Position numbers and translations under genes: made by a program. DNA of 64,000 nucleotides. Source: Piromyces finnis (lineage: Eukaryota; Neocallimastigomycota; Neocallimastigomycetes; Neocallimastigales; Neocallimastigaceae). The stretch covers positions 186,001 through 250,000 of the forward strand of contig MCFH01000068.1 of assembly GCA_002104945.1 (NCBI GenBank), given 5' to 3'. Position 1 is the first letter of the stretch; every line of letters begins with the position of its first letter. This document shows positions 1-11,674 of the stretch, piece after piece. The notes under the pieces were generated by a model that saw nothing but the letters and a program-made list of their open reading frames with translations, made no database searches and was not told the origin of the DNA.

Positions 1-279
1 CCTAACTTCTTTGTTATTTTAATATTTTTTCAAAAATAATAAATAAAATTTAATTTTATTTATTAAAAGTAGAAAACGTTTTATTAGAAAATGAATTTTT
101 TCTTTATTATTAAATTAAGCGTCCTGGCGCTCCCCTTATAATAACTGTGGGTTTTACTTTTGTTTTCAGTACCCTTATTGTTAAAATAAGCTTCACTGAC
201 TTACTTAATTTTTTAATAAATTAAAAATTCTTCCTTTTTTAAACACTAAGGTGTTATTATATATTTTAGGAGTTTTTAT
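1..279. other. AT-rich non-coding stretch
   Basis: No open frame or recognisable element is seen. The only GC-rich patch is around 119–135 and contains a short AGCG…CGCT inverted repeat. The stretch abuts the family D LTR at 280 and may be retroelement-derived, but nothing supports a firm call. Confidence 0.5.
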
Positions 280-688
280 TGTAAAGAACTAATGTTCAAT
301 AAATAAAAACACAAATATATAAAAAGGAAAATAATAAAAGCAAATAAAAATTTTATTATTGAACACTTAACAAAATTATAACAGGTTAGTGTTTAATAAT
401 TTTATTTTTATTATAAAATTTCTTTGTTAATAAAAACTCGAATTCCCAATAATTTTTTGAGAAATTTCACTCGTATTTATATAAATGTTTTTAAAAGTAA
501 ATTTATAAAAATTTTACAACTTAATTTTTTAAGCCAATCAGAAATTATCTTCTTTGGTAAAATTTCGTTATAAAATATTTTAATAATTAAAAAAAAGATA
601 TTAATGAGGTTTCGAACTCGAGTAGTTCAAACCAAGGTCTTAGTTACTAACCACTAAGACAGGTTACTAATTTCTATGATTCGTTACA
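280..688 (-). repeat. LTR of family D, inverted copy
   Basis: A 409-bp unit that, read on the minus strand, starts TGTAACGAATC and ends TTCTTTACA. It matches the unit at 17002–17406, which has a verified target duplication. It interrupts an integrase fragment on its right. The flanks TTTAT (275–279) and AAGGC (689–693) do not match, so one side has been rearranged since insertion. It carries a tRNA-like module on the minus strand: a GTCTTAG/CTAAGAC hairpin (637–660) followed by a CGAGTTCGAA B-box-like sequence (about 608–624). Confidence 0.75.
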
Positions 689-1550
689 AAGGCGACTGTT
701 GTTTCCGTAGCTGAAGGAACTGATTTGAATGGGATGAAATGAGACATTTTAGTATGCCGATCGATAACAACAAAGATACAAGTAAAACCATTAGAGCAGG
801 GAAGATCAGTAATAAAATCCATTGCGATGGAGGACCATGGTTTGTCAGCAATACTGAGAGGCTGTAGAAGCAAAGGTTGTATCGTTTCCTTTTTTCTTTT
901 TCTTCTTTTGTAAGTGGACCATGAAACTTTCCTTTATGCCCGATAGTAGACACTTTACGGATAGTATCTTTTGAAAAATCCTTATTAGAACTTTGGCGAG
1001 TGGAACTATTTAAGTACTGTTTGGACGCAGAGATTCGAGAGTCTATTCTGGAGGAGATCGTTTGAAGAGCGAGTAAAGTTTTAGGCCCTGGAAACATCTC
1101 TAAAATTCTAGAAGCAACTTGATCATTAAGTCCGGCTATGAAGGCATCCATTTTTGCCTCCTCATTCCAGTTAGATTCTCCAGAGTATCGGTTAAACTCG
1201 AGAATATATTCTCTAATTTCACCAATACGTTTTTGTTTTAAGGTTCTAAGTTTTTGGTTTGCACAGAAAACAATATCTTCGCATCCATAAAAAGCTTCCA
1301 TTCTATTTATAAAGGCGGTGTAGTCTCCTAAGCATGGGTCGTGGTTATCAATTATTGTTGCTACCCAATTCATGGCATCACCGTATAATCTTGAGATTAG
1401 GTAGACTATTTTAGCCTCATCACTATTGTATCTATCAGGATAAAGCATGAAAATAAGTTCAAGTTTCGCCAAAAAGCCTTTGAGGTATCTACTGTCACCA
1501 GCAAATCCATCCTTGAGGGTGGCATCGTCGTAGTTACTTTGATGATTCAT
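689..1550 (-). pseudogene. gag–integrase deletion derivative of a Ty3/gypsy element
   Basis: The minus-strand frame starts with ATG at 1550 and reads a retrotransposon Gag for about 220 residues, with the gag-typical segments YLISRLYGDAMNWV and EFNRYSGESNWNEEAKMDAF. Where the zinc knuckle should begin (after KRKRYNLC, near 890) the sequence jumps in another frame into an integrase core, KPWSSIAMDFITDLP, followed by VVIDRHTKMSHFIPF. Protease, RT and RNase H are missing, so this is an internal deletion. The integrase is then cut by the LTR at 688. The element is dead. The Gag resembles those of the chromoviruses elsewhere in the window but is clearly divergent. Confidence 0.8.
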
Positions 1551-1745
1551 CTTCTTTTTCTTAAAAGATATTAAAATGAGCCGTTAAGTTCTATAATTCA
1601 ATAATTATTCAGATTAATCCAAGAGTATTTCTAAGAGTAGACAGAGAATAACCAAAAGTAAACAAAGAGTGCCAAGGAGTAAACAAAGAGTATCCAAAAG
1701 TAAACAAAGAGTATCAAGAGTAAACAAAGAATAACCAAAAGTAAA
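1551..1745. repeat. Gag leader with degenerate short tandem repeats
   Basis: Upstream of the Gag start (minus orientation) lies a run of roughly 20–27-bp degenerate repeats built on AGTAAACAAAGAGTATCCAA, about five units between 1620 and 1745. The position, between gag and where a 5' LTR would be, is the same as that of the 38-bp repeats in element 3. Confidence 0.55.
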
Positions 1746-1869
1746 TATAAATCATTCACCCAAAAGGATATAAATTATTGTTTTAATTAAATTAAAATTA
1801 TTTTCCGGAATTAATTAACTTTATTTTATAATAATTATTTCAATAACATAACTTATAATCTTTGAATTA
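1746..1869. repeat. Dispersed repeat shared with 36830–36952
   Basis: About 124 bp almost identical to 36830–36952, starting ATAAATCATT and ending CTTTGAATTA and including the conserved patch TTATTTTCCGGAA. Possibly an LTR end of the relic at 689–1550. The other copy stands apart from any coding sequence. Confidence 0.6.
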
Positions 1870-2354
1870 AAAGATTATAATTACTAATATTATATTCATT
1901 GAATTATATTATAATTAAGAAATAATTAATATTATGAATATATAAACAATAGTTATTTTTAATAATTAGTAATAAGTCTTAAGTTTAGCCTTAGTATTAA
2001 AAAATATATTATGAATATAATCATGTACTAAAAAGTTATTTTATTATTATATGTAAAATTACAATTAGTATAAATAGTTTAGAATAGTTTATGAATTAAA
2101 TCTTTGTAAAGATTATTACCTTATTAATACTTAACAAGTATTACTATTAAATAATCTTATTATTATATATATTCTTTAAATAAAATAAAAAAAAGAAATT
2201 ATTTTAACTATAATACATAATTTAATTATTACTATTCATTTATAAAACAATTAAGATTATTTTAATAAAACATTTTTTCTAACCTAGTTATCTTTAATCT
2301 TTTATTTAATTTAATATTTTAATATTAAATTATAAGTTTAGTAAAACTTTTACA
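1870..2354. other. AT-rich non-coding stretch
   Basis: No coding potential or clear repeat was recognised between the dispersed repeat and the solo LTR-A. Confidence 0.4.
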
Positions 2355-3153
2355 AATACGTATTTAAAATAATGTATAATGTATTAAATTAATGTACCGT
2401 AAATTTTTATAAAATTTATATCGCAATACATTAACATAAATTTATGTAAATTTTATTTTAAATTACAAAAATTTATATCACAATACATTAACATAAATTT
2501 ATGTAAAATTTAATTTTATGATAAGATAAAGTTTTTGATGATAAAATAAAATTTTAAATTAAATAATTTTTAACCAATAAATACTTTAGATAATAAAAAA
2601 TTTTTTTTATAAACTAAGCCTCAAAATTAGAAATAAATAAATTAAATATATGTTTGAAATATAATCAATCATATAGTAAATAAATCAAAACTTTATTTTA
2701 AGTTTAGTAAATAAATTGAATTTAAATAGTTTAATAAAAATAATTTCTTTTAATAAATGTATAAATGTAAACAATGTAAAATTATAATATTAAAACATGT
2801 ATATTAGAATATATTCAATTTATTTAAAAAGTACAAATAAAGAAAATTTTTCTACTATTGAAACGATAGTTGGAAAATCGTATAGGTTAATTTTGTTTAG
2901 ATAAATTAACATTAGTTTATAATTAGTTTATATAGTTTAGTTAATTTAGTTTTTAATAATAAAAGAATTATTTATTGATTACCTAGTGAGGGCTCTGGTA
3001 AAATATCCTTCACGGTAAAGTAATCAACGGTTGTTTAGTTAGTATAGTTTTAAAAATAAATAAATAAATAAATAAAAATTATTATTAAAAATAATTAGTT
3101 TAATTGTTAGTTTAGTGTTGTATACAAACCTGAACTAGTTAGTTTATTTTACA
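2355..3153 (+). repeat. Solo LTR of family A, 5'-truncated
   Basis: Matches the LTRs of elements 1 and 2 from just inside their start to the terminal TTTTACA, but lacks the first ~35 bp including the TG end. It retains the 11-mer AGTTGGAAAAT (2868–2878) and the U5 stem-loop (TTGATTAC 2975–2982 pairing with GTAATCAA 3020–3027). Its TATA box is mutated to TACAAATA. Because the 5' end is lost, no target duplication can be checked. Confidence 0.8.
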
Positions 3154-3593
3154 AATATAATATTATCTTAATTCTATATTTTACTATAGAAAGTGATAAT
3201 ATTTGTATCTAAAAAAAATAAGAAAATAAAATAAATGATTTTTATACTTGTTCATTTGCAAGTATTACTTAATTTTTAAAAATATAAAGTTTATTATATT
3301 TAATTATAAAATTATAATATTATTTAATAACTCTCGTATTATTATATAATTAATAATTAATACATCTTGTATGTATCATAGAAGTTATATAAAAAAAAAA
3401 TATTGTTTTATTGAAATAAATATCTAATTTTTCTCTCTTGGATAATTAGTAACCATTTATTAAATTTAATATAATATATCTAATTTTACTGGATTATTAG
3501 GAACAATTTTAAAAAGAACATTTTCCTATTACTATTTATACAAAATTATTATTTTAAAGTATAACTATAAACAAATATAAACTATTTAATTTA

Positions 3594-3624
<31 letters not shown>

Positions 3625-4547
3625 TTTGCATTTATAATTTTTAGTTTAATAATTTTATACATGTTAAATAATTTAATTTTTATCTGTATTTTAATTATTG
3701 TTATTATTATTATTATTATTAATTTATAATTTATAAATTTAATTATTTATCAGTATTCGTGTAAGAATTAATAATTATTTATTGAATAATTATTAATTCT
3801 TATTTAATTATTTTTCTAATTATTAAATTAATTAATTATTTAAATTATTAGCATACATTCATTTAAATTACTATAAATATTTATTTATATTAATATTAAT
3901 TATTCCTTTACTTAATTTAAAATTTATTTAATTATTATATTAATTAATTATTTATTTAATTTAGTAATTTATTTAAAATAATAGTAAACATTCATTTATT
4001 TTATTTATTAATAATTTTTGTATTACATTTTATAAGAAACATGTATTTTATTTTACGTTTATATTTATGTGTATGTATCGTATCTTGAAATAGCTTATAG
4101 AAACAACTAGAAGATATAAATTCATATTAGGACAATCGGATATTAAGGTTTTTCCGAATTTTAATCGGTTTTACTTAATATTACGATGATTGATATATTA
4201 GTTATCAATCGAATATCTTTTTAGGTTTTTCTTCTAGTCTTTTCCTAAAAAGATTATTTGTTAAGAATAGAAATTATTTATTAAACTTTAAATTATTAAA
4301 AAATTATAAATAAAAGAACTCTGGAATTCCACTAAAAAATCCAGAGTTATTATTATAAGAACTATTATAATAAATAACCTTTATTAAAAAACAATATTAA
4401 TAAAACATTTTAAATTAAATAATATTAAAGTTTTGTGTTGTTTATTATATTTCCTTATAATAAACTCTTATTACGATAAGTATAAAATTTTATTTTAACT
4501 TCTCAGTTTAATAATATTAATTATTATTAAATTATAGATAATAATTA
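3154..4547. other. AT-rich spacer with a strong hairpin
   Basis: Very AT-rich DNA with no open frame of note. A perfect 9-bp inverted repeat, AACTCTGGA (4317–4325) and TCCAGAGTT (4340–4348), encloses a 14-nt loop. A weaker CTAGAAGA…TCTTCTAG inverted pair spans about 4107–4237 and could be a decayed small element. Nothing else was recognised. Confidence 0.4.
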
Positions 4548-5161
4548 TGTAAAGATATCAAATGCCTCAACTTGATATCTTTAATGTAACTTAAGCCACA
4601 AGTATTATTGTTTAAGTTACACAAATTATATTCAGAAAAAGAAAATGAGACATAATTTATTTATTAATAATTAAAGTTTAAAACAAAATAAATTATTAAT
4701 ATATTTTTAATGTTTAACAAGTAAATTAAAATTCTCAATTTAAATCCCTAGTTTTAGTATTGTTTTTTCATAGAAATAGATAAATAATATATAAATAATA
4801 AATGATTAATATATCAATAATACATGAGCACATATTCAAATTGAATAGTACTTATTTTGAATTGCCAATTGTATTTTACTAAAAATAGTTATAGTTTAAA
4901 TATTTATTAATAATTAAGATTTTAGTGTAAATTTTAAATAATAATATATAAGAAATAAATAGTTATAATATAATATAAATGTACTTAGGAAAAATATAAA
5001 TAGAAGATATTTTTCATCATTTTATCGATGTAATTGCTATTAATAAAATTTCTATTATAATAAAAGATATTTTTAATAAAACAATTTTTATTTTATTTTA
5101 AATTTAGTGTTATTGTAATAGAATAGATATCCTAATCTATTCTTTCTGTGTCGGCATTACA
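4548..5161 (-). repeat. Solo LTR of family B, inverted, with target duplication
   Basis: A 614-bp unit running TGTAAAGATATCA…GGCATTACA on the plus strand, the same orientation as the LTRs of element 3 read on the minus strand. It is flanked by AATTA on both sides (4543–4547 and 5162–5166). The U3-end hairpin (AAAGATATCAA pairing with TTGATATCTTT) is kept although the loop differs from other copies. No internal sequence remains. Confidence 0.9.
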
Positions 5162-5454
5162 AATTATTATTATATAATATATATAACAATAATTATTACA
5201 ATTCGTTACACAGAGGTAAACAATTTACCTCTATGTTTTGGAATGCTGTTTGCCACACTTTCAATATTTCTTTGTTATTTTCTTCGCCGTTCCACCATCA
5301 AACAAACGGCCAGACGGAGAGGGTAAACTCCGTTGTCGAACAATATCTTAGATGCTATTTAAATATCAAAGGTAACAACTAGTCGAAGTTCCTTAGTTTA
5401 GCAGAATTTAGCTACAATAATGCTATTCAAGAATCTGCTAAATCATCCCCCTTC
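5162..5454 (+). pseudogene. Chromovirus integrase fragment (part 1)
   Basis: From about 5240 the plus strand reads a Ty3/gypsy integrase, including HHQTNGQTERVNSVVEQYL with its catalytic-type Glu, then AEFSYNNAIQESA. A TAG at 5380–5382 replaces a Trp expected at that position. A perfect 9-bp hairpin with a 3-nt loop (AGAGGTAAA 5212–5220, TTTACCTCT 5224–5232) precedes it. The fragment continues after the LTR at 5455–6058; removing the LTR and one CCTTC copy restores a continuous frame. Confidence 0.8.
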
Positions 5455-6058
5455 TGTAATGGCGACACAGAAAGAATAGATTAGGATATCTATTCTATTA
5501 CAATAACACAAAATTTGAAAAATAAAATAAAAAATTGTTTTATAAAATATCTTTTATTATAATAGAATTTTAATAATAACAATTACATCGATAAAATGAT
5601 GAAAAATATCTTCTATTTATATTTTTCCTAAATACATTTATATTATATTATAACTATTTATTTCTTATATATTATTATTTAAAATCTACACTAAAATCTT
5701 AATTATTAATAAATATTTAAACTATAACTATTTTTAGTAAAATACAATTGGCAATTCAAATTAAGTACTATTTAATTTGAATATGTGCCCATGTATTATT
5801 GATATATTAATCATTTATTATTTATCTATTTCTATAAAAAAAACAATACTAAAACTAGGGATTTAAATTGAGAATATTAATTTATATGTTAAACATTAAA
5901 AATAAATTAATAATTTATTTTGTTTTAAACTTTAATTATTAATAAATAAATTATGTCTCATTTTCTTTTTCTGAATATAATTTGTGTAACTTAAACAATA
6001 ATACTTGTGGCTTAAGTTACATTAAAGATATCAAACAGAGGCGTTTGATATCTTTACA
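5455..6058 (+). repeat. Solo LTR of family B with CCTTC target duplication
   Basis: A 604-bp unit, TGTAATGGCGACACAG…GATATCTTTACA on the plus strand, near-identical to the LTRs of element 3 and in the same top-strand orientation as those LTRs. CCTTC flanks it at 5450–5454 and 6059–6063. It lies inside an integrase reading frame. The original frame across the site is intact when one duplication is removed, which fixes the LTR boundaries. Confidence 0.93.
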
Positions 6059-6645
6059 CCTTCTTCTTAAATTATGGTTTTAATCCTAGACATTCACAAG
6101 CCATTCCAGACAACATCAATGTTCCTAGGGCCCAAGAATATATTATGGACTATAACAAAATAATTAATAGTTTGAAAGAAAACTTCAAGAAAGCCTCCGA
6201 ATCTCAAAAGAAATTTGCTGACAAATATAGAAACAATCCTCCAGAATTCCATTCTGGTGATAAAGTGTGGATCGATAGTTCCCTAGTTGTAAGAAAAGGA
6301 TCCAAGAAGCTCAATCAAAAAAAACTCGGACCATTTATAATAGAAGAAAAGATCTTGCCTGTTTCGTTTAAGTTGAAATTACCAAAAAATCTTAGAATAC
6401 ACTCAGTCATTCATGTTTCCAACCTAGAACCTTACATTGAAGAAAACAACCTCCTCCTCCTCCCATAGTAATAGATAATCAAGATGAATATGAAGTAGAT
6501 GAAAATCTCGACAAGAGAATTCACTATGGTAAAGTACAATATTTAATTAAATGGAATGGCTATCCACTTTCGGAAGACTCATGGGAGCCGGAAACCAACT
6601 TAAAAAATTGTCCTGACTTATTAAAATCCTTTAATGAACATTTGT
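6059..6645 (+). pseudogene. Chromovirus integrase C-terminus and chromodomain
   Basis: Continues the integrase interrupted at 5455: the frame from 6145 reads the C-terminal 'tower' region with KVWIDSS, KKLGPFIIEEKI and HVSNLEPYIEE. A 1-nt frameshift near 6466, in a run of CTC/CCT, breaks it. In the next frame a classical chromodomain follows, with VQYLIKWNGYPLSEDSWEP at about 6530–6590. Chromodomains at the Pol C-terminus define chromoviruses and bind modified histone tails to direct integration. Dead copy. Confidence 0.85.
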
Positions 6646-6876
6646 TAATAACAAACTTAATTTTCTATTTATACTTAAAAAATAATAATAATAATAATAA
6701 TAATAATATAGAGAGAAGAAAGTTATTTGCTTTTGGATATTTGTTTAGTTGTATAGTAAAATTTTATTTAATTAATTATCATTTTGTTTCTATTTATTTT
6801 GTTTTTTGTTTTTATTTCTGTTTTGATTTTAGTGTTAATAAGATTCGTCTGGTATCCGAATCCTAGAGGAGGGCCA
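6646..6876 (+). other. Chromovirus 3' untranslated end with polypurine tract
   Basis: Holds an AAT microsatellite (about 6680–6706) and, directly before the LTR, a purine tract AGAGGAGGG (about 6865–6873) followed by CCA and the LTR TG. This is the position where plus-strand synthesis is primed, and it ties the LTR at 6877 to this chromovirus. Confidence 0.65.
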
Positions 6877-7311
6877 TGTAACGAATCTGTTTATTATTAA
6901 ATTTAGAAATTTGTCCTAGTCGTAGAGTACTAAGACTATGAATCAAACTATCATAGGTTTGATTTATACTGTTTCCAACAAAATTAATTATTAATTGTTC
7001 TACATACTTAATGTTTCATTATTTTTCTTAGATTTTATTACTTAAATTATTTAATCAAATCAAATTTAAGATTTAGAATTATATATTTTTTGATTGGATT
7101 GTGTAAATATTGAAAAAATATAAATAGATGTAAAATTAAAAAATATATAAAATTTTTCTTTTGTGTTTTTATTAACAAACAAAATTAATAAAAAGAAAAA
7201 AATAAAATCAACAAAATATATTTTTTCTAAATAAATTATTTTCTTGGGTGTAAACCTGTTAAATCAACAAAGCTTCTTAATTAATAAAAAATTAAATTAA
7301 GAAGCGTTACA
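6877..7311 (+). repeat. LTR of family D (diverged), 3' LTR of the chromovirus relic
   Basis: A 435-bp unit from TGTAACGAATC to GTTACA, related to the LTR-D units at 280 and 17002. It carries a TATA-like box in its second half (TATAAATA near 7121) and a diverged tRNA-like module: GTCCTAG 6913–6919, CTAAGAC 6930–6936, then AGGTTTGATT. On the left it follows a polypurine tract. On the right it abuts the asparagine-rich gag of element 0 with only a few bases between. Confidence 0.7.
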
Positions 7312-8700
7312 TAAAGTAAATAATAATGTTAATAATAATAGTAATAATAATGGTAATAATGTTAATTATAGTAAAAACTATAATAGTATGAATAATGGTG
7401 CTAGTACACAATATTCTAATATATCAAATCCTAATAATAATACAAGATCAACTACTAGCATTAATAATCAAAATGATGAAATGAATGATTTGATTAACGG
7501 AATGCAGAACTTATACATAAAGACCTATTATTTCTGCCATGAACCAGGTCATATTGCCAGATTTTGCCCACACATGAACTCTACATATTATACAAAAAAC
7601 TAGGTTATGGAAGAGGGCAAACTTCCGTTAATCAAACTGCCAACACTAATAATAACTATTACTATAATAATAATAATATAATGAATCCCGATGTTACAGC
7701 AACTACTTATTCACCTAATTATGAAGCTATTGTTGCTCCAGCTAAAAGACATCGAGATGAAAAATTAATAGCTAAAAATCCATATTCCAGAATTCCTAAT
7801 ACAGAAAGAGAAAAGAATAATTTTAAAAATATTAATACTAATATTAACACTAATAATAACATTAATAATATGAATAAAACTAATTTAAATAATAATATAA
7901 ATAATAACAATTTTAATAGTATGAATAGTAATACTACAAATGAAAATAATTTTAACAATAATATTAGTAATAATTTTGATGATATCAATAATAATAATTT
8001 TAATACATTATTACTAGAATAATACTAATAATTCTAGTAATAATTTTAACAATAATAATTTAAATAATAATGATAATAATAATATTAATGATAATTCAAT
8101 TGATAAGAATAATAAAACCAAGAAAGTAAATTTTAAATTAGAAAATGAAGATAAATCAAAGAAAAATAAGACTACCAGTTTAAATACCGATATAGATATG
8201 AAAGAAGCTAATAAGGTAAAGAAAACGTGTCTAAATGAAGAATCCACTTTGGAAAATATATTACCTAGTGATAATTCTAATAGTATAAAAACAAAAACTT
8301 CAATCCAAATGCTAAAAGATTCAGAGGAATATAATATATGTACCGATTTATTAAATACTCTAGCTAATATTACTTTTGGACAACTTTTAGGTGTTAGTAA
8401 AACGTCCAAAGCTGAATTAATTAAAGGATTAAAGAATTTAAAGTTGGATAATATTATTATTAGTACCACTGAAGTTGATGAAAATAATAATAATTTGTAT
8501 AAATTAAATAATAATTTCATTAATATCGATGGAAGAACTAAAGTAAATGATCATGATGTTGCAGTTGTTCATGGTACAATCAATTCCTATTCAGCAGCTA
8601 TATTTATTGATGCATGTAGTAATACAAATTTAATTACGCTCTCCTTTTAGATAATAAAATTAAAGATTTTGAAATTGTAGGACAAATTAGAGGAAGAATA
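7312..8700 (+). pseudogene. Element 0 gag and protease (decayed, Asn-rich)
   Basis: Several overlapping frames encode an asparagine-rich Gag. A CCHC zinc knuckle, CHEPGHIARFCP, is visible near 7535–7572. The frame ends at 7603, and homologous sequence continues in another frame to 8022, then again from 8198 to 8650, so at least two frameshifts have occurred. The last piece holds a retroviral-type protease region, AAIFIDACSNTNLI, in which the catalytic Asp-Thr/Ser-Gly reads Asp-Ala-Cys. This is the 5' part of the element whose pol continues to 19360. Confidence 0.8.
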
Positions 8701-9923
8701 AGACAAGCAATGGTTGATGATGTTGCTAGAGTATATGATCTAGTGAAACTTCATGTAAAAATAGGCAAAATTGAATTTGATTCTATATTCAGAATATCAG
8801 ATAAAAACGATTCATTTTATGATGCTATTATTGAATTTAAAACACAAAATGAAAATCGCATTATGATTGATACCGTTGATAAAACATTAGTTTTGAAATA
8901 TTCTGATAATAAATTTATTCCTATTGTTGATGTTGAAGATATTTCTATATTTCAATCCCAAGCTCTTTCTTGCTATTCCAATGATGTAGAAGATATTTAT
9001 TTTGATTACGAAGATATAACCGCTAGTACTATTTTAGCTGTAGTTGAAGAAAATAGACCTAACAAAATAGAAAATAATAATAATAATAAAATGGATATTA
9101 TGAATAATATAATTTCTAATATCAAAGTTGATAACGATGTTGATAAAAATTTATTTAGTTCTCTTCTTTCTCTTCTTAAAAATTTTAATGATGTTATTGC
9201 TGTATCTTCTGATGATTTGGAACCATCAAATTTGTTACCACACCACATTACTTTGGAGGATAATGTGCGCCCTATTAAACAAAAAGCTTATAATATTTCA
9301 CAAGTTCAATTATCAGGTTTAAAGAAGAATTAGAAAAACTAATTAATAAAGGTTTAATTGAACCGTCTCATTCTCCGTGGGCTTCTCCAGTGGTTATGGT
9401 TAAGAAGAAAAATGGAAAATGGCGCCTTTGCATTGATTTTAGAAAATTAAATAATGTAACTGTTAAAGATGCATACACCCTACCTAAAATCAAAGAAATT
9501 TTTGATTCACTTAAAGACTCAAAAATCTTTTCGACAATTGATTTATTTAGTGGATATCATCAAATTCCTATGTTCAAAGAAGATATGGATAAAACTTCTT
9601 TTACCACGAAATTTGGTAACTATTATTTTAAAGTTATGCCTTTTGGTTTAACTAATGCTCCTGCCACTTTTCAGCGCGAAATGAATCGTATCTTTTTCGA
9701 TTTAATTAATGAATGTGTTCAAATATATTCAGATGATATTATCATTTATTCTTCTAGTTTTGAAGATCATATTAATGATTTAAGAAAAGTTTTTACTATT
9801 TTACGTAATAACAAATTAAAGTTAAATATTGAGAAATGTTCTTTTTGTCAACTTGAAATAGAGGTTTTAGGTCATCGGGTTACTATTGATGGTTTACTTC
9901 CTTTGGAAAAAAAAGTCGCATCT
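8701..9923 (+). pseudogene. Element 0 reverse transcriptase (5' part of pol)
   Basis: 8710–9333 reads the protease–RT linker, ending in LLPHHITLEDNVRPI and IKQKAYNIS. A frameshift near 9330 leads into the RT frame 9390–9923: WRLCIDFRKLNNVTVKDAYTLP, FSTIDLFSGYHQIP, MPFGLTNAPATFQREM and the active-site box YSDD (9726–9737). The frame is cut at 9923 by a solo LTR-C inserted with a CATCT duplication. It resumes at 10933 for 36 nt and then at 17407. Confidence 0.88.
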
Positions 9924-10927
9924 TGTTAAGTTTTTGGATTTGGTTATGCGGCCAGGTCAGAATGTTATCAATTATATAGTAAATATGTTTTTTAAGAAAT
10001 TAAATTTAAATATAAAATAACCCTTTAAACTTCCAAATGAAAAATTAATATTTATTCTTTAGAATAACTTTTTTATAAAATTTTATTTATTTATTAATAA
10101 TAATATAAATGATAATATATTTAATAACTATATAATTAAGTTTATAACTATAATCTTTACAAAGAATTAAAATCAAATTCAATTCATTCTATTTTATATT
10201 CTTTGTTCAGATTATTAAATTGATAAAAATAAAGTATTACATGTAATATATTAATAATATAATTAGATAAATAATAAGATTGTTTGTTTGTTTGTTTGTT
10301 TTGTCATGACATAAAATAAAATAAACATATGATTAATCATTTAAACACTTGATCCATTAACCTATTTTATAATAATTAAAATTATTTAATTTATAAATGT
10401 TAACTGTTACACCTAAATGGTTTAGTTCTATTTTTAGTAACAGTCACTATCATTAATTAAATTAATATAATTAAAATTTCCATTGATATCTTTTTAATTT
10501 TCGTCAAGTCATAAGAAATGTCTATGATCCATACTTGATATCATATTAATTTTAATTTACTTATTAAAATCTTCAAATGATCATATCTTTCTTAAATGAC
10601 CAGTTAGAAGAACCGCGATTGTACCAAAATGTAGCCTTTTCCTTAAGCTTTCTAATAAACCTGGTTTCACAGCCGTATCACTTACAACCGTAGCGATCGT
10701 TTTTGGCGAGTTACGCCTTGTTTCGTGTTTGTTTATTTTTGGCTAAGGGTTATAGTGTATTGATATTAAAATTTTGAAATCATAACCCTTTCACTGAATC
10801 AGAATTTAAAAGGTGACTTTTAAAGGTGTTTTAAAATAATCATTGAAATTATTTAATTATAATTATTATGTTTAATTAATTATAGATATTATCTGAATTT
10901 GTTTTAAATCCAGTTAATATCTTCACA
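9924..10927 (+). repeat. Solo LTR of family C with CATCT target duplication
   Basis: A 1004-bp unit beginning TGTTAAGTTTTTGG and ending ATATCTTCACA. It is flanked by CATCT at 9919–9923 and 10928–10932. Close copies lie at 46861–47865 and, inverted and itself split, at 38224–45586. It contains an AAGGGTTAT…ATAACCCTT inverted repeat (about 10743–10792) that the other copies keep. No internal region of this family is present in the window. Confidence 0.93.
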
Positions 10928-10968
10928 CATCTATTAAAGAAATGAACCCACCACGAGATATCTCTGAA
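10928..10968 (+). pseudogene. 41-bp sliver of element 0 pol between two insertions
   Basis: Includes the second CATCT copy and reads IKEMNPPRDISE in frame with the RT upstream. Its last five bases, CTGAA, are the target duplication of element 1. The same reading frame continues as LRSFLGMTSYYRNF at 17407. Confidence 0.85.
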
Positions 10969-11250
10969 TGTAAAATATTCTAAACTAAGTTCAGGTTTGT
11001 ATACACTCAATATTCTAAACTACACTTTAAATTATTTTTAATTTTTTATATTTTATTTATTAAACTATTTTAAAATAACTAAACTAAAACAACCGTTGAT
11101 TACTTTACCGTGAAGGATATTTTACCAGAGCCCTCACTAGGTAATCAATTTATATTTATTTAAAACTAAAATTATTAATCTAAACTATAAACTAATTATA
11201 AACTAATGTTAATTTATCTAAATAAAATTAACCTATACAATTTTCCAACT
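10969..11250 (-). repeat. Inverted R–U5 segment of LTR-A at the 5' end of element 1
   Basis: Reverse complement of the last ~267 bp of LTR-A (compare 16726–16992), including the U5 stem-loop (TTGATTAC 11097–11104, GTAATCAA 11141–11148). It ends exactly at ATTTTCCAACT (11240–11250), which serves both as the complement of the R-start 11-mer and as the primer-binding site. A few substitutions and small indels separate it from the 3' LTR, so the insertion is not brand new. Confidence 0.88.
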
Positions 11251-11674
11251 TATTAGAATAGAAAGTTCACCTTTGTATACGAATAGTAATAGAAAAAAAA
11301 ATTAATAATTAATTATAGTGAGAATTTAATAATAGAATTAAATTCGGGGATTATATAAAAAATATTAATATTAAAAAAAAAAAAAAAAAAAAAAAAGGAA
11401 AATTTTTTTTTTTTAGAAATTAATTTTAGTTAATTTCGGGGTATTTTAAAATTATTTGGTATAGAATAATTTGTTGTTAAAATAGTTTAATAGTTAATAA
11501 TTAATAAATAGTAATAATATAAAAATACTAGTTTAGTTAATAATATATAATACATTATTTGGTTTTAGTTATTAATAAGAAAGTTTAAAATAAGTATAGA
11601 AAATAAAGTTGAGTAAATTAAATAATTGGGATATTAAATATTGGTTGACTATTTGTTGTTTATTAAGTAGTAAT

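Noticed and set aside
280-1550. Complete element bounded by the LTR at 280
   Set aside because: The LTR interrupts integrase rather than following a polypurine tract, and its flanks do not match, so it is not the 3' LTR of the gag relic.
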